DNA of 64,000 nt from Albimonas sp036154955 (GCA_036154955.1 JAYZWL010000147.1:1-64000); one strand, 5' to 3'; shown: positions 9,062 to 17,920, numbered from the stretch's first letter. Notes: generated by a model from the letters alone, not told the origin. Made by a program: numbers and translations.

Positions 9062-9955
9062 TCAGGCGGCGGGGGTGGAGAGGGCGGCGGCGCGGGCCAG
9101 AAGCGCGTCGATGGCGGCGACGGATTCGGGCTCGTCCAGCAGGGGGACGTGGCCGCGGTCGGGGACGGTGACGGCGGTCACCCTCTCGGGGGCGGCGGCC
9201 TGCATGCGGGCGAGGGTCTCGGCGGTCAGGATGTCGGAATTCGCCCCGCGCAGCACCAGCACCGGCACGGCGGCGAGGCGGTGGAACAGGGGCCAGAGGT
9301 CGGGGGCCGGGGCGCCCGCCTCCATCGCCGCGCGCAGCGCCTCGCCCTGCGCGATCAGCGCGTCGCGCAGGCGCAGGTCGTAGCGCCAGGCGAGGCCGTC
9401 GGCCGTCTCCTCCGCCAGCGCGGCGGCGATGCGGCGCCATTGCGCGGGGGCGACGGTGGGGTTCTGCGCCCGGCCCGCGGCCTCCAGCTGCACGGCGAGC
9501 GCATCGAGATCCGGCGCGGTCGGGGGCTTGCCCACATAGTCCATGATGCGGTCGAGCCCGCCGGGCGCGATCTCCGGCCCGATGTCGTTGAGGATCGCGG
9601 CGCGGATCCGGTCGGGGGCGAAGGCGGCGGCCAGCAGGGTCAGCATTCCGCCCCGCGACGTGCCCACGAACACCGCGGAGGCGAGGCCCAGATGGTCGAG
9701 CAGCGCCAGCGCGTCCCGCGCCTCGGTCGGCACGTCGTAGCTGGCGGGCTCGGCCCGGTCGGAGGCGCCGCGCCCGCGGCTGTCGAGCCGGATCACCCGA
9801 TGGGTGGCGGACAGGCGCGCGGCGAAATCGGCGAAATCGTCCATGTTGCGCGTCAGCCCGGCGAGGCAGAGCACCGGCATCCCGTCGCGCGGGCCTTCGT
9901 CGGCATAGGCGAGCGACGGACCGTCGGCGGTGCGGAAGCGGGTCACGGTCACCAT
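9062..9955 (-). CDS. Alpha/beta hydrolase
   Basis: This is a 297-residue alpha/beta hydrolase. LCLAGLTRN is the oxyanion strand, RLDSRGRGASD the following loop, FVGTSRGG the nucleophile elbow (Ser), and DRGHVPLLDEPE holds the catalytic His near the C terminus. No signal peptide is visible. The start overlaps the stop of the upstream dehalogenase by 7 bp (ATGGTGA), and the dehydratase follows after 16 bp, so the three form an operon. Likely a cytoplasmic esterase or lactonase; substrate unknown. Confidence 0.87.
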   Translation of the reverse strand: MVTVTRFRTADGPSLAYADEGPRDGMPVLCLAGLTRNMDDFADFAARLSATHRVIRLDSRGRGASDRAEPASYDVPTEARDALALLDHLGLASAVFVGTSRGGMLTLLAAAFAPDRIRAAILNDIGPEIAPGGLDRIMDYVGKPPTAPDLDALAVQLEAAGRAQNPTVAPAQWRRIAAALAEETADGLAWRYDLRLRDALIAQGEALRAAMEAGAPAPDLWPLFHRLAAVPVLVLRGANSDILTAETLARMQAAAPERVTAVTVPDRGHVPLLDEPESVAAIDALLARAAALSTPAA

Positions 9956-10635
9956 GAGGCGGCGAGCTCCGGGATCTCGCGCAGGTCGCCCGCGATGCGC
10001 TGCGGCTTCCAGGGAAGGCGGTCCATCGGGTCGCCGTTGCGGTTCACCCAGACGGTGCGGAACCCGTAGCCGGAGGCCGCCGCGGCGTCCCAGCCGTTGG
10101 AGGAGACGAACAGCACCTCGCGCGGGGTGCGCCCGAAGCGGTGTCCGACCAGGTCGTAGACCACGCGGGCCGGCTTGAACACGCCGACCGATTCGACCGA
10201 CAGCACCTCGTCGAGCAGCGGCCCGAGCCCGGCGGAGTTGACCGCGCCGTCCAGCATGGCCGGCGAGCCGTTGGACAGGATCGCCGTCTCCAGCCCCGCG
10301 TCCTTGAGCGCGGCGAGCATGGAGGGGACCTCGGGGAAGGCGTCGAGTTCGAAATAAAGGTCGAGCAGGGCGCGCCGCTCATCCTCCGCCACGCCGCCGA
10401 CCGCCTCCAGCGCGTAGTCGAGCGCGTCGGCGGTGACCTGCCAGAAATCCGTGTGAACGCCGGCGGTGGCGCGCAGCCAGGAATATTGAAGCTGCTTGGC
10501 CCGCCAGATCTCGGCGATGCGGGGCCAGAGCTCGGCGAAGCGGGGATGGGCCGGGTCGGCGGCGAGCCGGCGGGCGGCGGCGGCGACGTCGAAAAGCGTG
10601 CCGTAGGCGTCGAAGACGCAGGTGGCGATGGGCAT
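9949..10635 (-). CDS. (S)-2-haloacid dehalogenase, type II HAD
   Basis: This HAD-superfamily hydrolase has 228 residues. It has DAYGTLFD with the nucleophile Asp9, QYSWLR, LSNGS, FKPARVVYDL (Lys and Tyr six apart as in L-2-haloacid dehalogenases) and SSNGWDAAAA. These match the known catalytic set of type II dehalogenases, which hydrolyse 2-haloalkanoates to 2-hydroxy acids. The ATG at 10635 has a GGAGGG site; an in-frame extension upstream is low-complexity. It is the first gene of the operon with the hydrolase and dehydratase. The physiological substrate may be another small acid. Confidence 0.9.
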   Translation of the reverse strand: MPIATCVFDAYGTLFDVAAAARRLAADPAHPRFAELWPRIAEIWRAKQLQYSWLRATAGVHTDFWQVTADALDYALEAVGGVAEDERRALLDLYFELDAFPEVPSMLAALKDAGLETAILSNGSPAMLDGAVNSAGLGPLLDEVLSVESVGVFKPARVVYDLVGHRFGRTPREVLFVSSNGWDAAAASGYGFRTVWVNRNGDPMDRLPWKPQRIAGDLREIPELAASW

Positions 10636-10939
10636 GGGGTTCTCCCTCCGGACGGCAGGGGAAGGGCGGGCGGACGGCGCGCCTTCGGACCGGGGCGGAG
10701 CATCGCCCGCGCCGCAGGCGAAAGGCAATCCGCGGCGGCCGCCGCGCACGCCCGCTTGATCCGCCGCCGGGGGGAGGCGACGGCGAACCGGGGAGCGGAC
10801 GGGAGAACGGATCGGGGCAGAAACCCCTCCCGCGCAAGCCGCCGGGCGAAAGCGCCGGGCCTGCGGGGAAGGCCTGCCAGGAAGGGTCGGGAAAGATCGC
10901 GGCTCACGCCGAGTGGACGGCGTGGGGCGCCCCGCCGGC
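10636..10939 (-). other. Gene-free spacer upstream of the dehalogenase operon
   Basis: About 300 bp between the Hpt-like gene and the dehalogenase start. It presumably holds the operon promoter. I see no clear -10/-35 pair or palindrome. Confidence 0.4.
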
Positions 10940-11329
10940 TCAGCGCAGCGCGGGGCGCAGCAGGCTGACGGCCAGGGCCGCCTCTCCGGTGCGCAGCAGG
11001 CGCGCGCCGACCGCATGGGCGGCGGTGCTGTCGAGGCACTGGCAGCAATCCTCCAGCGCCTCCGCCTGCAGGGCCAGCGCCGGCAGACCCAGCCGCGGGG
11101 CCAAAGCCGCCAGCAAGCGGGCGCTGCGCGACAGCGCGGTCCAGCTTTCCTCCGCCAGCAGGCGTTCGACCGAGACCAGAAGGTCCGTCGCCTCCAGCAA
11201 TCCGTCGTCCAGCGCCTCGGCCCTCTCGCCGGGGGCGAGGCCGGTTTCCAGCGCGCGCAGCGCCTCCATGTCCAGCACGGTTTCGCCCACGACGGGGGCC
11301 AGTCGGGTCACGCTCGTCATCGCGGTCAT
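10940..11329 (-). CDS. Small all-helical protein, possibly a degenerate Hpt-like domain
   Basis: The 129-residue protein is Leu/Ala-rich and almost wholly helical in appearance. The stretch ARLLAALAPRLGLPALALQAEALE follows the spacing of an Hpt domain (AHxLKGxxxxLGxxxLxxxxxxLE), but the phosphoryl-accepting His and the Lys-Gly are absent. Hpt-like folds without the histidine occur in alphaproteobacteria, but this assignment is only an inference from pattern. The ATG at 11329 follows a short GAGGATGACCGCG stretch. No partner kinase is nearby. Confidence 0.55.
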   Translation of the reverse strand: MTAMTSVTRLAPVVGETVLDMEALRALETGLAPGERAEALDDGLLEATDLLVSVERLLAEESWTALSRSARLLAALAPRLGLPALALQAEALEDCCQCLDSTAAHAVGARLLRTGEAALAVSLLRPALR

Positions 11330-11528
11330 CCTCGCTGTTTCCGCTGGCCGGCGCCGCCGCGGGGCCGCGAGACCCCGGGGGCGGAGAGCCGGCCGCGCAC
11401 CGTTCCACCGCCGCCGGTTATCGCGCGGCGCGGTGAAAGGGGCGTTGACGGGGCGGGGAGATTCGCCGGTTTCGGGGGCGATCAGCCTTAACCCGGGCCT
11501 TAGCGCGCGGACCGCGGGAAAGCTTCCG

Positions 11529-12563
11529 TCAGGCCAGCGCCGCGGCGGGACGGATCGTGCCGGTGAGGATGCCGCGGCGGTTGCGCTGCGGGGGGGAGAG
11601 CCGGTCCGCGAAGGCCGGATCGGCGGCGGAGGCGAGGCCCAGCCGCACCAGGATCGCCGCCATCGCCACCGCGGCGGCGCGCCCGGCGCCGTCGTCGATC
11701 TTGACCGCGACGCCCAGGCCCCGGCCGGGGACGATGGCCACGAAGGCGCCCTCGGCCCCCGATTTCAGCGCCACGGCCCCGCCGGTCAGGCGCATCATCT
11801 CCGTCGCCGGTTCGCCCACGCCTCCGACCAGCTCGGGATGGGCGCGCATCGCCTCCTGCAGCCGGGCGGCGGCCGCGGCGCGCACGCCGCCGATGGCGGA
11901 CGGGTCGGCCATGCGCGCCATGGCGCGGGCGAGCCCGGTGACCGTGCAGGCGAAATTGGGGGCGGAGCAGCCGTCGACCACGTGGCCCAGCCCCTCGTCG
12001 TCGCCGGTCATGGCGTAGAACGCCTCCTTCGCGGCGCGCTGCACCGGGTGGTCGGGCTCGACATATTCCGGGCCGGCGCCGAGATGGCGGGTCAGGGTCA
12101 GGAAGCCGGTATGCTTGCCCGAGCAGTTGTTGTGGGTCTGGTCCGGGCAGCCGCAGGCGCGGATCAGCCCCTCGCGCGCCGGACGGTCGTCGGGCATCTG
12201 CGGGCCGCAGCGCAGGTCGGCCTCCGACTTGCCGATCGCCTCCAGCCAGGCGCGCACCGGGACGGTGTGGATCTCCGCCCCCTTGTGGGAGGCGCAGGCG
12301 AGCGCGAGATGGCGCGTCTCCAGCCCCGCCGCATCCGCCGCGCCGCTCTCCACCAGCGGCAGCCCCTGCAGCATCTTGCAGGTGGAGCGGGGCAGGATCA
12401 CCCGGTCCGCGTCCCCCCAGGCGGCGACGACGGCGCCGGAGGCGTCGCAGACCGCGGCGGCGCCGCGATGCACGCATTCCACGAAGTCGCCGCGAATCAC
12501 TTCGACCAGCGGCGCGCCGCCGTCGGAGAAGGCGGGGGGGACGGGAGAGACGGGTTCAGTCAT
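11529..12563 (-). CDS. Rhizobium-type (class 3) L-asparaginase
   Basis: The product has 344 residues of the COG4448 asparaginase II family. The residues known from the R. etli enzyme are all recognisable: Ser60-x-x-Lys63 (RSTCKM), Ser92 (ASHKG), Cys147 and Lys150 (NNCSGKH), and Cys199 (DGCSAPNF), the last three being the metal-site residues. It would hydrolyse asparagine to aspartate and ammonia in the cytoplasm. Its start codon overlaps the end of the ECF sigma gene by 8 bp (ATGACTGA), so the two are translationally coupled, an unexpected pairing. Confidence 0.88.
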   Translation of the reverse strand: MTEPVSPVPPAFSDGGAPLVEVIRGDFVECVHRGAAAVCDASGAVVAAWGDADRVILPRSTCKMLQGLPLVESGAADAAGLETRHLALACASHKGAEIHTVPVRAWLEAIGKSEADLRCGPQMPDDRPAREGLIRACGCPDQTHNNCSGKHTGFLTLTRHLGAGPEYVEPDHPVQRAAKEAFYAMTGDDEGLGHVVDGCSAPNFACTVTGLARAMARMADPSAIGGVRAAAAARLQEAMRAHPELVGGVGEPATEMMRLTGGAVALKSGAEGAFVAIVPGRGLGVAVKIDDGAGRAAAVAMAAILVRLGLASAADPAFADRLSPPQRNRRGILTGTIRPAAALA

Positions 12564-13209
12564 CGAGCAGCTCCTCGGCGAAGTCGTCGCCCAGCGCGGC
12601 GCGCAGCCGCCCGAGCGCCAGGCGCATCCGGGATTTCACCGTGCCCAGCGGCACGTCAAGCGCCGCGGCGATCTCCGCCTGGGTCATGCCCCCGAAAAAC
12701 GCCATGCGCACCACGTCGCGCTGGTCGTCTCCCAGCGCGGCCAGGGCCTCGCGCACCTGCGCGTCGCGGGCGGCGGCGGCGGCGGCGTCCGCCGGGTCCT
12801 CGGGCGCGTCGGGCTGGAACAGCGGGTCGTCGGGGTCGGGGGCGGCGCGGGTCTCGCGGCGCAGGATGTCGATGCGCCGGTTGCGGGCGATGGCGAAGAT
12901 CCAGGTGGAGACGCCGGCCTTGCCGGGGTCGTATTGCGCCGCGCGCCGCCAGACCGCGACCATGACGTCCTGCGACGCCTCGTCCGCCACGTCGGCCGGC
13001 GCGCCGCCGCGCATCAGGAACGCCTTCACCCGGCCCGCGTAGCGCGAGAAGAGATGGCCGAAGGCGTCGCGGTCGCCGGTCTCGGCCAGGCGCGCCAGCA
13101 GGGCCGCGTCGGATTCGGAAGACAGGTCCACGACCTCCTCGATCGCGCCCGGGGGCGCGAGAGCTCCGGCCGCGCGGCGCGCCGGATCGGAGGAGGCGAT
13201 GTCGTCCAT
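12556..13209 (-). CDS. ECF RNA polymerase sigma factor (RpoE/ECF11-like)
   Basis: The 217-residue ECF sigma factor has region 2 (AFGHLFSRYAGRVKAFLMRGG, then EEASQDVMVAVWRRA-type helix and STWIFAIARNRRIDILRRE). An acidic Ala/Asp/Pro linker follows, then region 4 (ALGDDQRDVVRMAFFGGMTQAEIAAALDVPLGTVKSRMRLAL). It resembles the Rhodobacter RpoE group that responds to singlet oxygen and is normally followed by the zinc anti-sigma ChrR. Here no anti-sigma gene follows; an asparaginase does. Start ATG 13209 was chosen because the longer frame upstream is low-complexity. Confidence 0.9.
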   Translation of the reverse strand: MDDIASSDPARRAAGALAPPGAIEEVVDLSSESDAALLARLAETGDRDAFGHLFSRYAGRVKAFLMRGGAPADVADEASQDVMVAVWRRAAQYDPGKAGVSTWIFAIARNRRIDILRRETRAAPDPDDPLFQPDAPEDPADAAAAAARDAQVREALAALGDDQRDVVRMAFFGGMTQAEIAAALDVPLGTVKSRMRLALGRLRAALGDDFAEELLDD

Positions 13210-13569
13210 CCTGTCGGGTTGCTTTCCTGTCGGGATGCTTGTCGCGCACGCGCCGCGTTCCGCGGCGGAGCGCGCCGGTCCCGCGCCCGTTTGCCCGGCC
13301 CGGCGGGGTGGCGCCGCGATCCGGTTTGCGTCTAGATTAGGGGTCGGCGCGTCGGCTGGAAAGATGGATCGGCGCGGATCGGCGCCAGGCGCCCCGACGG
13401 AACCCGGCCCATGCCGGCCAGGCCCCCGCGCCGGCCGGCGCGGAGCGCGGGGCGTCGCGGCGGACGGACGCCGGAGCCGAGGACGCGCCGGGACGGAGCA
13501 GGCGTCGCGAGACGAACCCCGAACGACGAACACGCATAACGACGAACACACAGGCGGAACGAGGCGAGC
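13210..13569. other. Divergent intergenic region between sigma factor and IalB genes
   Basis: 360 bp that must hold both divergent promoters. A TCTAGATTAG stretch near 13331-13340 is the only AT-rich block. I do not find a confident ECF-type promoter pair. No gene is seen. Confidence 0.45.
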
Positions 13570-14178
13570 ATGAAAGCGGAGGCGAATCGCGGGACCCGAC
13601 CGGCGCCCGCGCGGCGCGGCGGCCGGATCGGCGCGGCGCTGGCGACGGCGGGCCTGGGCATGGCAGCGGCGATCGCGGGCGTGGCGGCGATCACGACGAT
13701 CGGCGCGGGCCCGGCGGCGGCGCAGCAGACCACCAACCGGGTCGAGGCGTTCCGGGACTGGTCGGTGTTCAAGGCCGACGCAGGCGGGCCGGTGTGCTGG
13801 GTGGTGACGCAGCCCCAGTCTTCGGTCGCGACCCGCGGCGGCAAGCCGGTGCAGGTGCGCCGGGGCGAGATCTACCTGACCGTGGCCGTGCGCCCGCGCC
13901 AGGGCGTGACCAACGAGATCGCGATGGTCGGCGGCTACCCGTTCAAGGACGGGTCGACGGTGAAGGCGCAGATCGACTCCAAGTCCTTCTCCATGTTCAC
14001 CGAGGGCGAAAGCGCCTGGACCTACCCCGCCGACGACGCGGCGATGGTCGCGGCGATGAAGGCGGGCACGGCGGCGGTGTTCACCGGCGTCTCCTCGCGC
14101 GGGACCACGACCACGGACCGGTTCTCGCTGCTCGGCTTCACCGATGCGCTGAGCTCGGCGCAGCGGCTCTGCAACTGA
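13570..14178 (+). CDS. Invasion-associated locus B (IalB) family protein
   Basis: The 202-residue exported protein has a long basic N-terminus, a hydrophobic signal segment (ATAGLGMAAAIAGVAAITTIG) and an AAAQ cleavage region. The mature part carries FRDWSVFKAD, VCWVVTQP, a VRRGEIYLTVAVRP strand and DRFSLLGFTDAL, typical of the IalB family. The two Cys (VCWVV and the C-terminal LCN) probably form a disulfide. Despite the name, the family is widespread in free-living alphaproteobacteria and its function is not defined. A GGCGAG-like site precedes the ATG. Confidence 0.88.
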   Translation: MKAEANRGTRPAPARRGGRIGAALATAGLGMAAAIAGVAAITTIGAGPAAAQQTTNRVEAFRDWSVFKADAGGPVCWVVTQPQSSVATRGGKPVQVRRGEIYLTVAVRPRQGVTNEIAMVGGYPFKDGSTVKAQIDSKSFSMFTEGESAWTYPADDAAMVAAMKAGTAAVFTGVSSRGTTTTDRFSLLGFTDALSSAQRLCN

Positions 14179-14300
14179 GCCCGCGCCCCCCGCGATCCGT
14201 CGGGGGCGTGGACGAAACCGCCGCGGGCCGCTATACGGGCCCCGAGTCGCGCTCCCCGGTCCGCCGGGGGGCGTCGTTTCGTTTTCCGGAGGTCCGCGAC

Positions 14301-15485
14301 ATGACCCAGCACGCACAGGCGCCCCTGACGCAGGACACGCCCGGCTACGCCCCGCGCGCCGCCGAAGGGCCGCGCCCGCTGGTCGGGCTGACCCGGCCCG
14401 CGCTGCAGGCCGCGCTGGAGGAGGCCGGGATCCCCGAGGGTCAGTCGAAGATGCGCGCCGGCCAGGTCTGGCAGTGGCTCTATTCCCGCGGGGTCACCGA
14501 CTTCGCGGAGATGACCAACCTTTCGAAGGCGATCCGCGCCCAGCTGGCGGAGAATTTCCGCATCGACCGGCCGGAGATCGTGGTCCGCCAGGTCTCCGCC
14601 GACGGCACCCGCAAATACCTGCTCCGCCTCGCCGGCGGGCATGAGGTCGAAGCGGTCTACATCCCGGAGGAGGACCGCGGCACGCTCTGCGTCTCCTCCC
14701 AGGTGGGCTGCACGCTGACCTGCACCTTCTGCCATACCGGCACCCAGAAGCTGGTCCGCAACCTGACGGCCGAGGAGATCGTGGCCCAGATCCTGGTCTG
14801 CCGCGACGACCTCGGCGAATGGCCGGTCGCCGGCCAGCGCCCGCCGGAGCGGCGGCTGCTGTCCAATATCGTGCTGATGGGCATGGGCGAGCCGCTCTAC
14901 AATTTCGAGAACGTGCGCGACGCGATGAAGATCGCCATGGATGGCGAGGGGCTGAGCCTGTCGCGCCGGCGCATCACGCTGTCCACCTCCGGGGTCGTGC
15001 CCAACATGGCGCGGGCGGGGGAGGAGATCGGCTCGCTGCTTGCCATCTCGCTGCACGCGGTGCGCGACGAGCTGCGCGACGTGCTGGTGCCGATCAATCG
15101 CAAATGGAACATCGCCACGCTGCTGCAGGCCTGCCGGGATTACCCGCGCCTGTCCAACGCCGAGCGGATCACCTTCGAATACGTGATGCTCAAGGACGTG
15201 AACGACTCGGACGCGGATGCGAAGCGCCTGGTGCAGCTGATCGCCGGCATCCCCGCCAAGATCAACCTGATCCCGTTCAACCCCTGGCCGGGCTCGCCCT
15301 ATGAGCGGTCGGACTGGGACCGGATCGAGGCCTTCGCGGAGATCGTGAACCGGGCCGGCTACGCCTCCCCCGTCCGCACCCCGCGGGGGCAGGACATCAT
15401 GGCCGCCTGCGGGCAGCTCAAGTCGGCGACCGAGCGCGGCCGCAAGCGCGCCTCCGACATCGCCGCGGAGGCCGCGGGGGGCTGA
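14301..15485 (+). CDS. rlmN: 23S rRNA (adenine2503-C2)-methyltransferase, radical SAM
   Basis: RlmN methylates C2 of A2503 in 23S rRNA and A37 in some tRNAs. The 394-residue protein has the radical-SAM cluster motif Cys137-x3-Cys141-x2-Cys144 (GCTLTCTFCHTG), NIVLMGMGEPLYNFENV, RRRITLSTSGVVPNM and ISLHAVRDELRD. The C-terminal RGQDIMAACGQL holds the second catalytic Cys. GGAGG at about 14288-14292 sets the ATG 14301 start. It is a single gene with a strong terminator. Confidence 0.96.
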   Translation: MTQHAQAPLTQDTPGYAPRAAEGPRPLVGLTRPALQAALEEAGIPEGQSKMRAGQVWQWLYSRGVTDFAEMTNLSKAIRAQLAENFRIDRPEIVVRQVSADGTRKYLLRLAGGHEVEAVYIPEEDRGTLCVSSQVGCTLTCTFCHTGTQKLVRNLTAEEIVAQILVCRDDLGEWPVAGQRPPERRLLSNIVLMGMGEPLYNFENVRDAMKIAMDGEGLSLSRRRITLSTSGVVPNMARAGEEIGSLLAISLHAVRDELRDVLVPINRKWNIATLLQACRDYPRLSNAERITFEYVMLKDVNDSDADAKRLVQLIAGIPAKINLIPFNPWPGSPYERSDWDRIEAFAEIVNRAGYASPVRTPRGQDIMAACGQLKSATERGRKRASDIAAEAAGG

Positions 15486-15519
15486 CCCCTCCGCCCCGGG
15501 GCCGGGGCCGGCGGGAACG

Positions 15520-15556
15520 AAAAGAGCCGCCCGGGGCGCCGGGCGGCTCTTTTTTC
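15520..15556. terminator. Strong bidirectional terminator between rlmN and trcR
   Basis: A 15-bp perfect stem closes a GGCG tetraloop, with A-tract on the left and T-tract on the right. It sits between the convergent rlmN and trcR genes and fits both strands. Confidence 0.93.
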
Positions 15557-15624
15557 TCGTGGGTCCGGACTACGTCTCGCGCCCGCCCGCCCGCGCGGCG
15601 GCGAAGGCGCCGCGCCGTCGGCGA

Positions 15625-16395
15625 TCAGCGCGGCTGGTCGTCGTCGTCCTCGTCGTCCCCGCCGGGAAGGTTGAACAGGTCGTCGGGGTTCAGCGGCCCG
15701 CGGGTGTCGCGCGGATCGTCGTCCTCGTCCTGCTCGATCAGGCTGAAGCTCTCCAGCCCCGAGATGTTGGAGGGCATCCGCGGCTCCGGCCGGGCCGCGA
15801 GGCTCTCGTCCGTGGACAGCAGGCTCAGCCGCTCCTCGTGGGTCATGACCTCCTCGCGCTCGCGCCGCTTGCGCTCGGCGGCCTTGCGCACGGCCTCGTC
15901 CAGCTCGACCTGGCTGCACAGGCCCACCGCCACCGGGTCCACCGGCTGGATGTTCTGCGCGTTCCAGTGAGTGCGGTTGCGGATCGCCTGGATGGTCGGC
16001 TTGGTGGTGCCGACCAGCTTGGAGATCTGGCCGTCCGACAGCTCCGGATGGTAGCGCACCAGCCAGGCGATGGCCGCCGGACGCTCCTGCCGCTTCGACA
16101 GGGGCGTGTAGCGCGGACCCTTGCGGCGGGCCTCGCCCTCCATCGACTGGGTCCGCTTCAGCTTCAGCCGGGCGGTCGGGTCCTTCTGGCAGCGGTCGAT
16201 CTCCCGCTGGTCGAGCTGGTTGTTGGCGACCGGGTCGAAGCCCTTCATGCCCTGCGCCACCTCGCCGTCGGCGATGCCGTTCACCTCAAGCTCGTGCAGC
16301 CCGCAGAACGCCGCGACCTGGGTGAAGGTCAGCGTGGTGTTGTCCACCAGCCAGACGGCGGTGGCCTTGGGCATCAGCGGCAGCGAATCGCTCAT
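15625..16395 (-). CDS. trcR: Cell cycle transcriptional regulator TrcR (DUF1013)
   Basis: This 256-residue protein matches the DUF1013 family: LMPKATAVWLVDNTTLTF at the start, AAFCGLHELEVNGIADGEVAQG, then a helix-turn-helix-like GQISKLVGTTKPTIQAIRNRTHWN. The C-terminal tail is highly acidic. The family is confined to alphaproteobacteria and is named for a role in cell-cycle transcription. The ATG at 16395 lies behind a GGGAG; the longer frame adds only 17 atypical residues. It converges on rlmN. Confidence 0.92.
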   Translation of the reverse strand: MSDSLPLMPKATAVWLVDNTTLTFTQVAAFCGLHELEVNGIADGEVAQGMKGFDPVANNQLDQREIDRCQKDPTARLKLKRTQSMEGEARRKGPRYTPLSKRQERPAAIAWLVRYHPELSDGQISKLVGTTKPTIQAIRNRTHWNAQNIQPVDPVAVGLCSQVELDEAVRKAAERKRREREEVMTHEERLSLLSTDESLAARPEPRMPSNISGLESFSLIEQDEDDDPRDTRGPLNPDDLFNLPGGDDEDDDDQPR

Positions 16396-16700
16396 CGGTC
16401 GTCTCCCGGCATAAACCTTCCCCCGGTCCGAAGACCCTGGCCGCATCCGGCGAGGCCGGCGACCATCGTTCGCGAAGCGAGGGGATCGCCGGCCATATAA
16501 TGCAATTCCGGCCCCGAGGAAAGGCCCCCCGGGTCAGGCGAGCGACGCGGACGGAAATCGCCCGGGGATTGTGATCGGCTCGCGCCAGATTGGTTGCAGA
16601 TACCCAACTGTCTGTGCGAATTATTGTCGAACGAGAGGCATGCGCATGGAATGCTGCGGATGGATCGCCCGAACCGTTGGCTTACCGGGAAGGCCTGATT
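16396..16700 (+). other. Intergenic region between trcR and a small gene
   Basis: The part from about 16560 to 16700 is clearly lower in GC than its surroundings. It probably holds the promoters of trcR and of the short gene at 16701. A TTGCAG hexamer at 16594-16599 could be a -35 box, but no good -10 is at standard spacing. Confidence 0.4.
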
Positions 16701-16895
16701 TTGCCTGACGACGACCCTATCGAAAGCGCGACCCGCGATGGACTCGCGGATCCGCCCGAAACCGGCGACGCCCGCCGCCGGCTGGCGCTGACCCGCGTGC
16801 TGATCTGGGCCGAGCACGAGGCGGCGGAAATGGAGCGGTCCGACGTCTCCGCCACGCTCAAGGACGCGATCGCGCTGCTGCACCGGGGCGGGTGA
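16701..16895 (+). CDS. Small hypothetical protein
   Basis: The frame ends with a convincing amphipathic helical region, RRLALTRVLIWAEHEAAEME then RSDVSATLKDAIALLHRG, preceded by an acidic segment. I choose TTG 16701 because GGGAAGG lies 7-8 bases upstream and GC drops before it. The frame is open back to ATG 16590, which would give 101 residues. I do not recognise a family. It reads towards the convergent oxidoreductase gene, 26 bp away. Confidence 0.5.
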   Translation: MPDDDPIESATRDGLADPPETGDARRRLALTRVLIWAEHEAAEMERSDVSATLKDAIALLHRGG

Positions 16896-16921
16896 GGGGG
16901 CGCGGCGCGCCTCCCCGGCCC

Positions 16922-17920
16922 TCAGACCACCAGCGCGATCTTGCCCATATGGGCGGAGCTCTCCATCAGCGCATGCGCCTTCGCCGCCTCCTCCAGCGGG
17001 AAGGTGGCGTGCATCTTCGGCGCGATCCGGCCGGAGGCGAGCAGCGGCCACACCTCCGCCTCCAGCGCCTTCGCCATCTCCGCCTTGAAGGCCACCGAGC
17101 GCGGGCGAAGGGTCGAGCCGGTGATGGTGATCCGCTTCATCATCACCTGGGCGAAGTTGATCTCCGCCTTGGGGCCGCCGAGGAAGGCGATGAAGCTGAG
17201 CCGCCCGTCGGGGGCCAGCGCCTGAAGATCCCGGGCGATGTAGTCGCCGCCGACCATGTCGAGGATCACGTTCACGCCCTCGCCTCCGGTCAGCTCCTTC
17301 GCGACCTTCACGAAGTCCTCCTCGCGGTAGTTGATCGCCCGTTCCGCGCCCAGGGCCTCGCAGAAGGCGGCCTTCTCGGCGTTGCCGACCGTGGTGAACA
17401 CCCGGGCGCCCCGCGCCTTGGCGAGCTGGATGGCGGTGGAGCCGATGCCCGAGGAGCCGCCATGCACCAGCAGCGTTTCGCCCCCCTGCAGGCCCACCCG
17501 GTCGAACACGTTGATCCAGACGGTGAAGAAGGTCTCCGGCACGCAGGCGGCGGCGGTGAGGTCCAGCGCGTCGGGCACGGGCAGGGCGTGGTCGGCGGGG
17601 GTGAGCGCGTATTCCGCGTAGCCGCCGCCCGGCAGCAGCGCGCAGACCCGGTCGCCGAGCTTCCAGCGCGACGCGCCCGGGCCGATGGCGGCGACGGTTC
17701 CGGCGGCCTCCAGCCCCGGCAGGTCCGAGGCGCCCGGCGGCACCGGGTAGTTGCCCGCCCGCTGCAGGGCGTCGGGGCGGTTCACGCCGGCGGCGGCGAC
17801 CTTGATCAGGATCTCGCCGGCGCCGGGGGTGGGGACCGGGCGGGTTCCGGGAACCAGAACCTCCGGCCCGCCGGGCTTGGAGATCTCCACCACGCGCATG
17901 GTTTCGGGCAGGTCGGTCAT
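16922..17920 (-). CDS. NAD(P)H quinone oxidoreductase (PIG3/zeta-crystallin type)
   Basis: The 332-residue medium-chain dehydrogenase/reductase lacks the structural zinc cysteines. AAGVNRPDALQRAGNYPVPPG and LPGLEAAGTV form the GroES-like half; LLVHGGSSGIGSTAIQLAKA is the NADPH-binding loop. GSTLRPRS near residue 270 is the family signature of TP53I3/PIG3-type quinone reductases. It would carry out NADPH-dependent reduction of quinones in the cytoplasm. GGAGG before ATG 17920 sets the start. Confidence 0.9.
   Translation of the reverse strand: MTDLPETMRVVEISKPGGPEVLVPGTRPVPTPGAGEILIKVAAAGVNRPDALQRAGNYPVPPGASDLPGLEAAGTVAAIGPGASRWKLGDRVCALLPGGGYAEYALTPADHALPVPDALDLTAAACVPETFFTVWINVFDRVGLQGGETLLVHGGSSGIGSTAIQLAKARGARVFTTVGNAEKAAFCEALGAERAINYREEDFVKVAKELTGGEGVNVILDMVGGDYIARDLQALAPDGRLSFIAFLGGPKAEINFAQVMMKRITITGSTLRPRSVAFKAEMAKALEAEVWPLLASGRIAPKMHATFPLEEAAKAHALMESSAHMGKIALVV

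Noticed and set aside
13310..13345. ECF autoregulatory promoter GATCC...TCTAGA upstream of the sigma gene
   Set aside because: The spacing between the two elements is far too short and the strand does not fit.
13570..14178. Virulence role suggested by the name invasion-associated locus B
   Set aside because: The family is common in free-living alphaproteobacteria; nothing else in the window points to pathogenicity.
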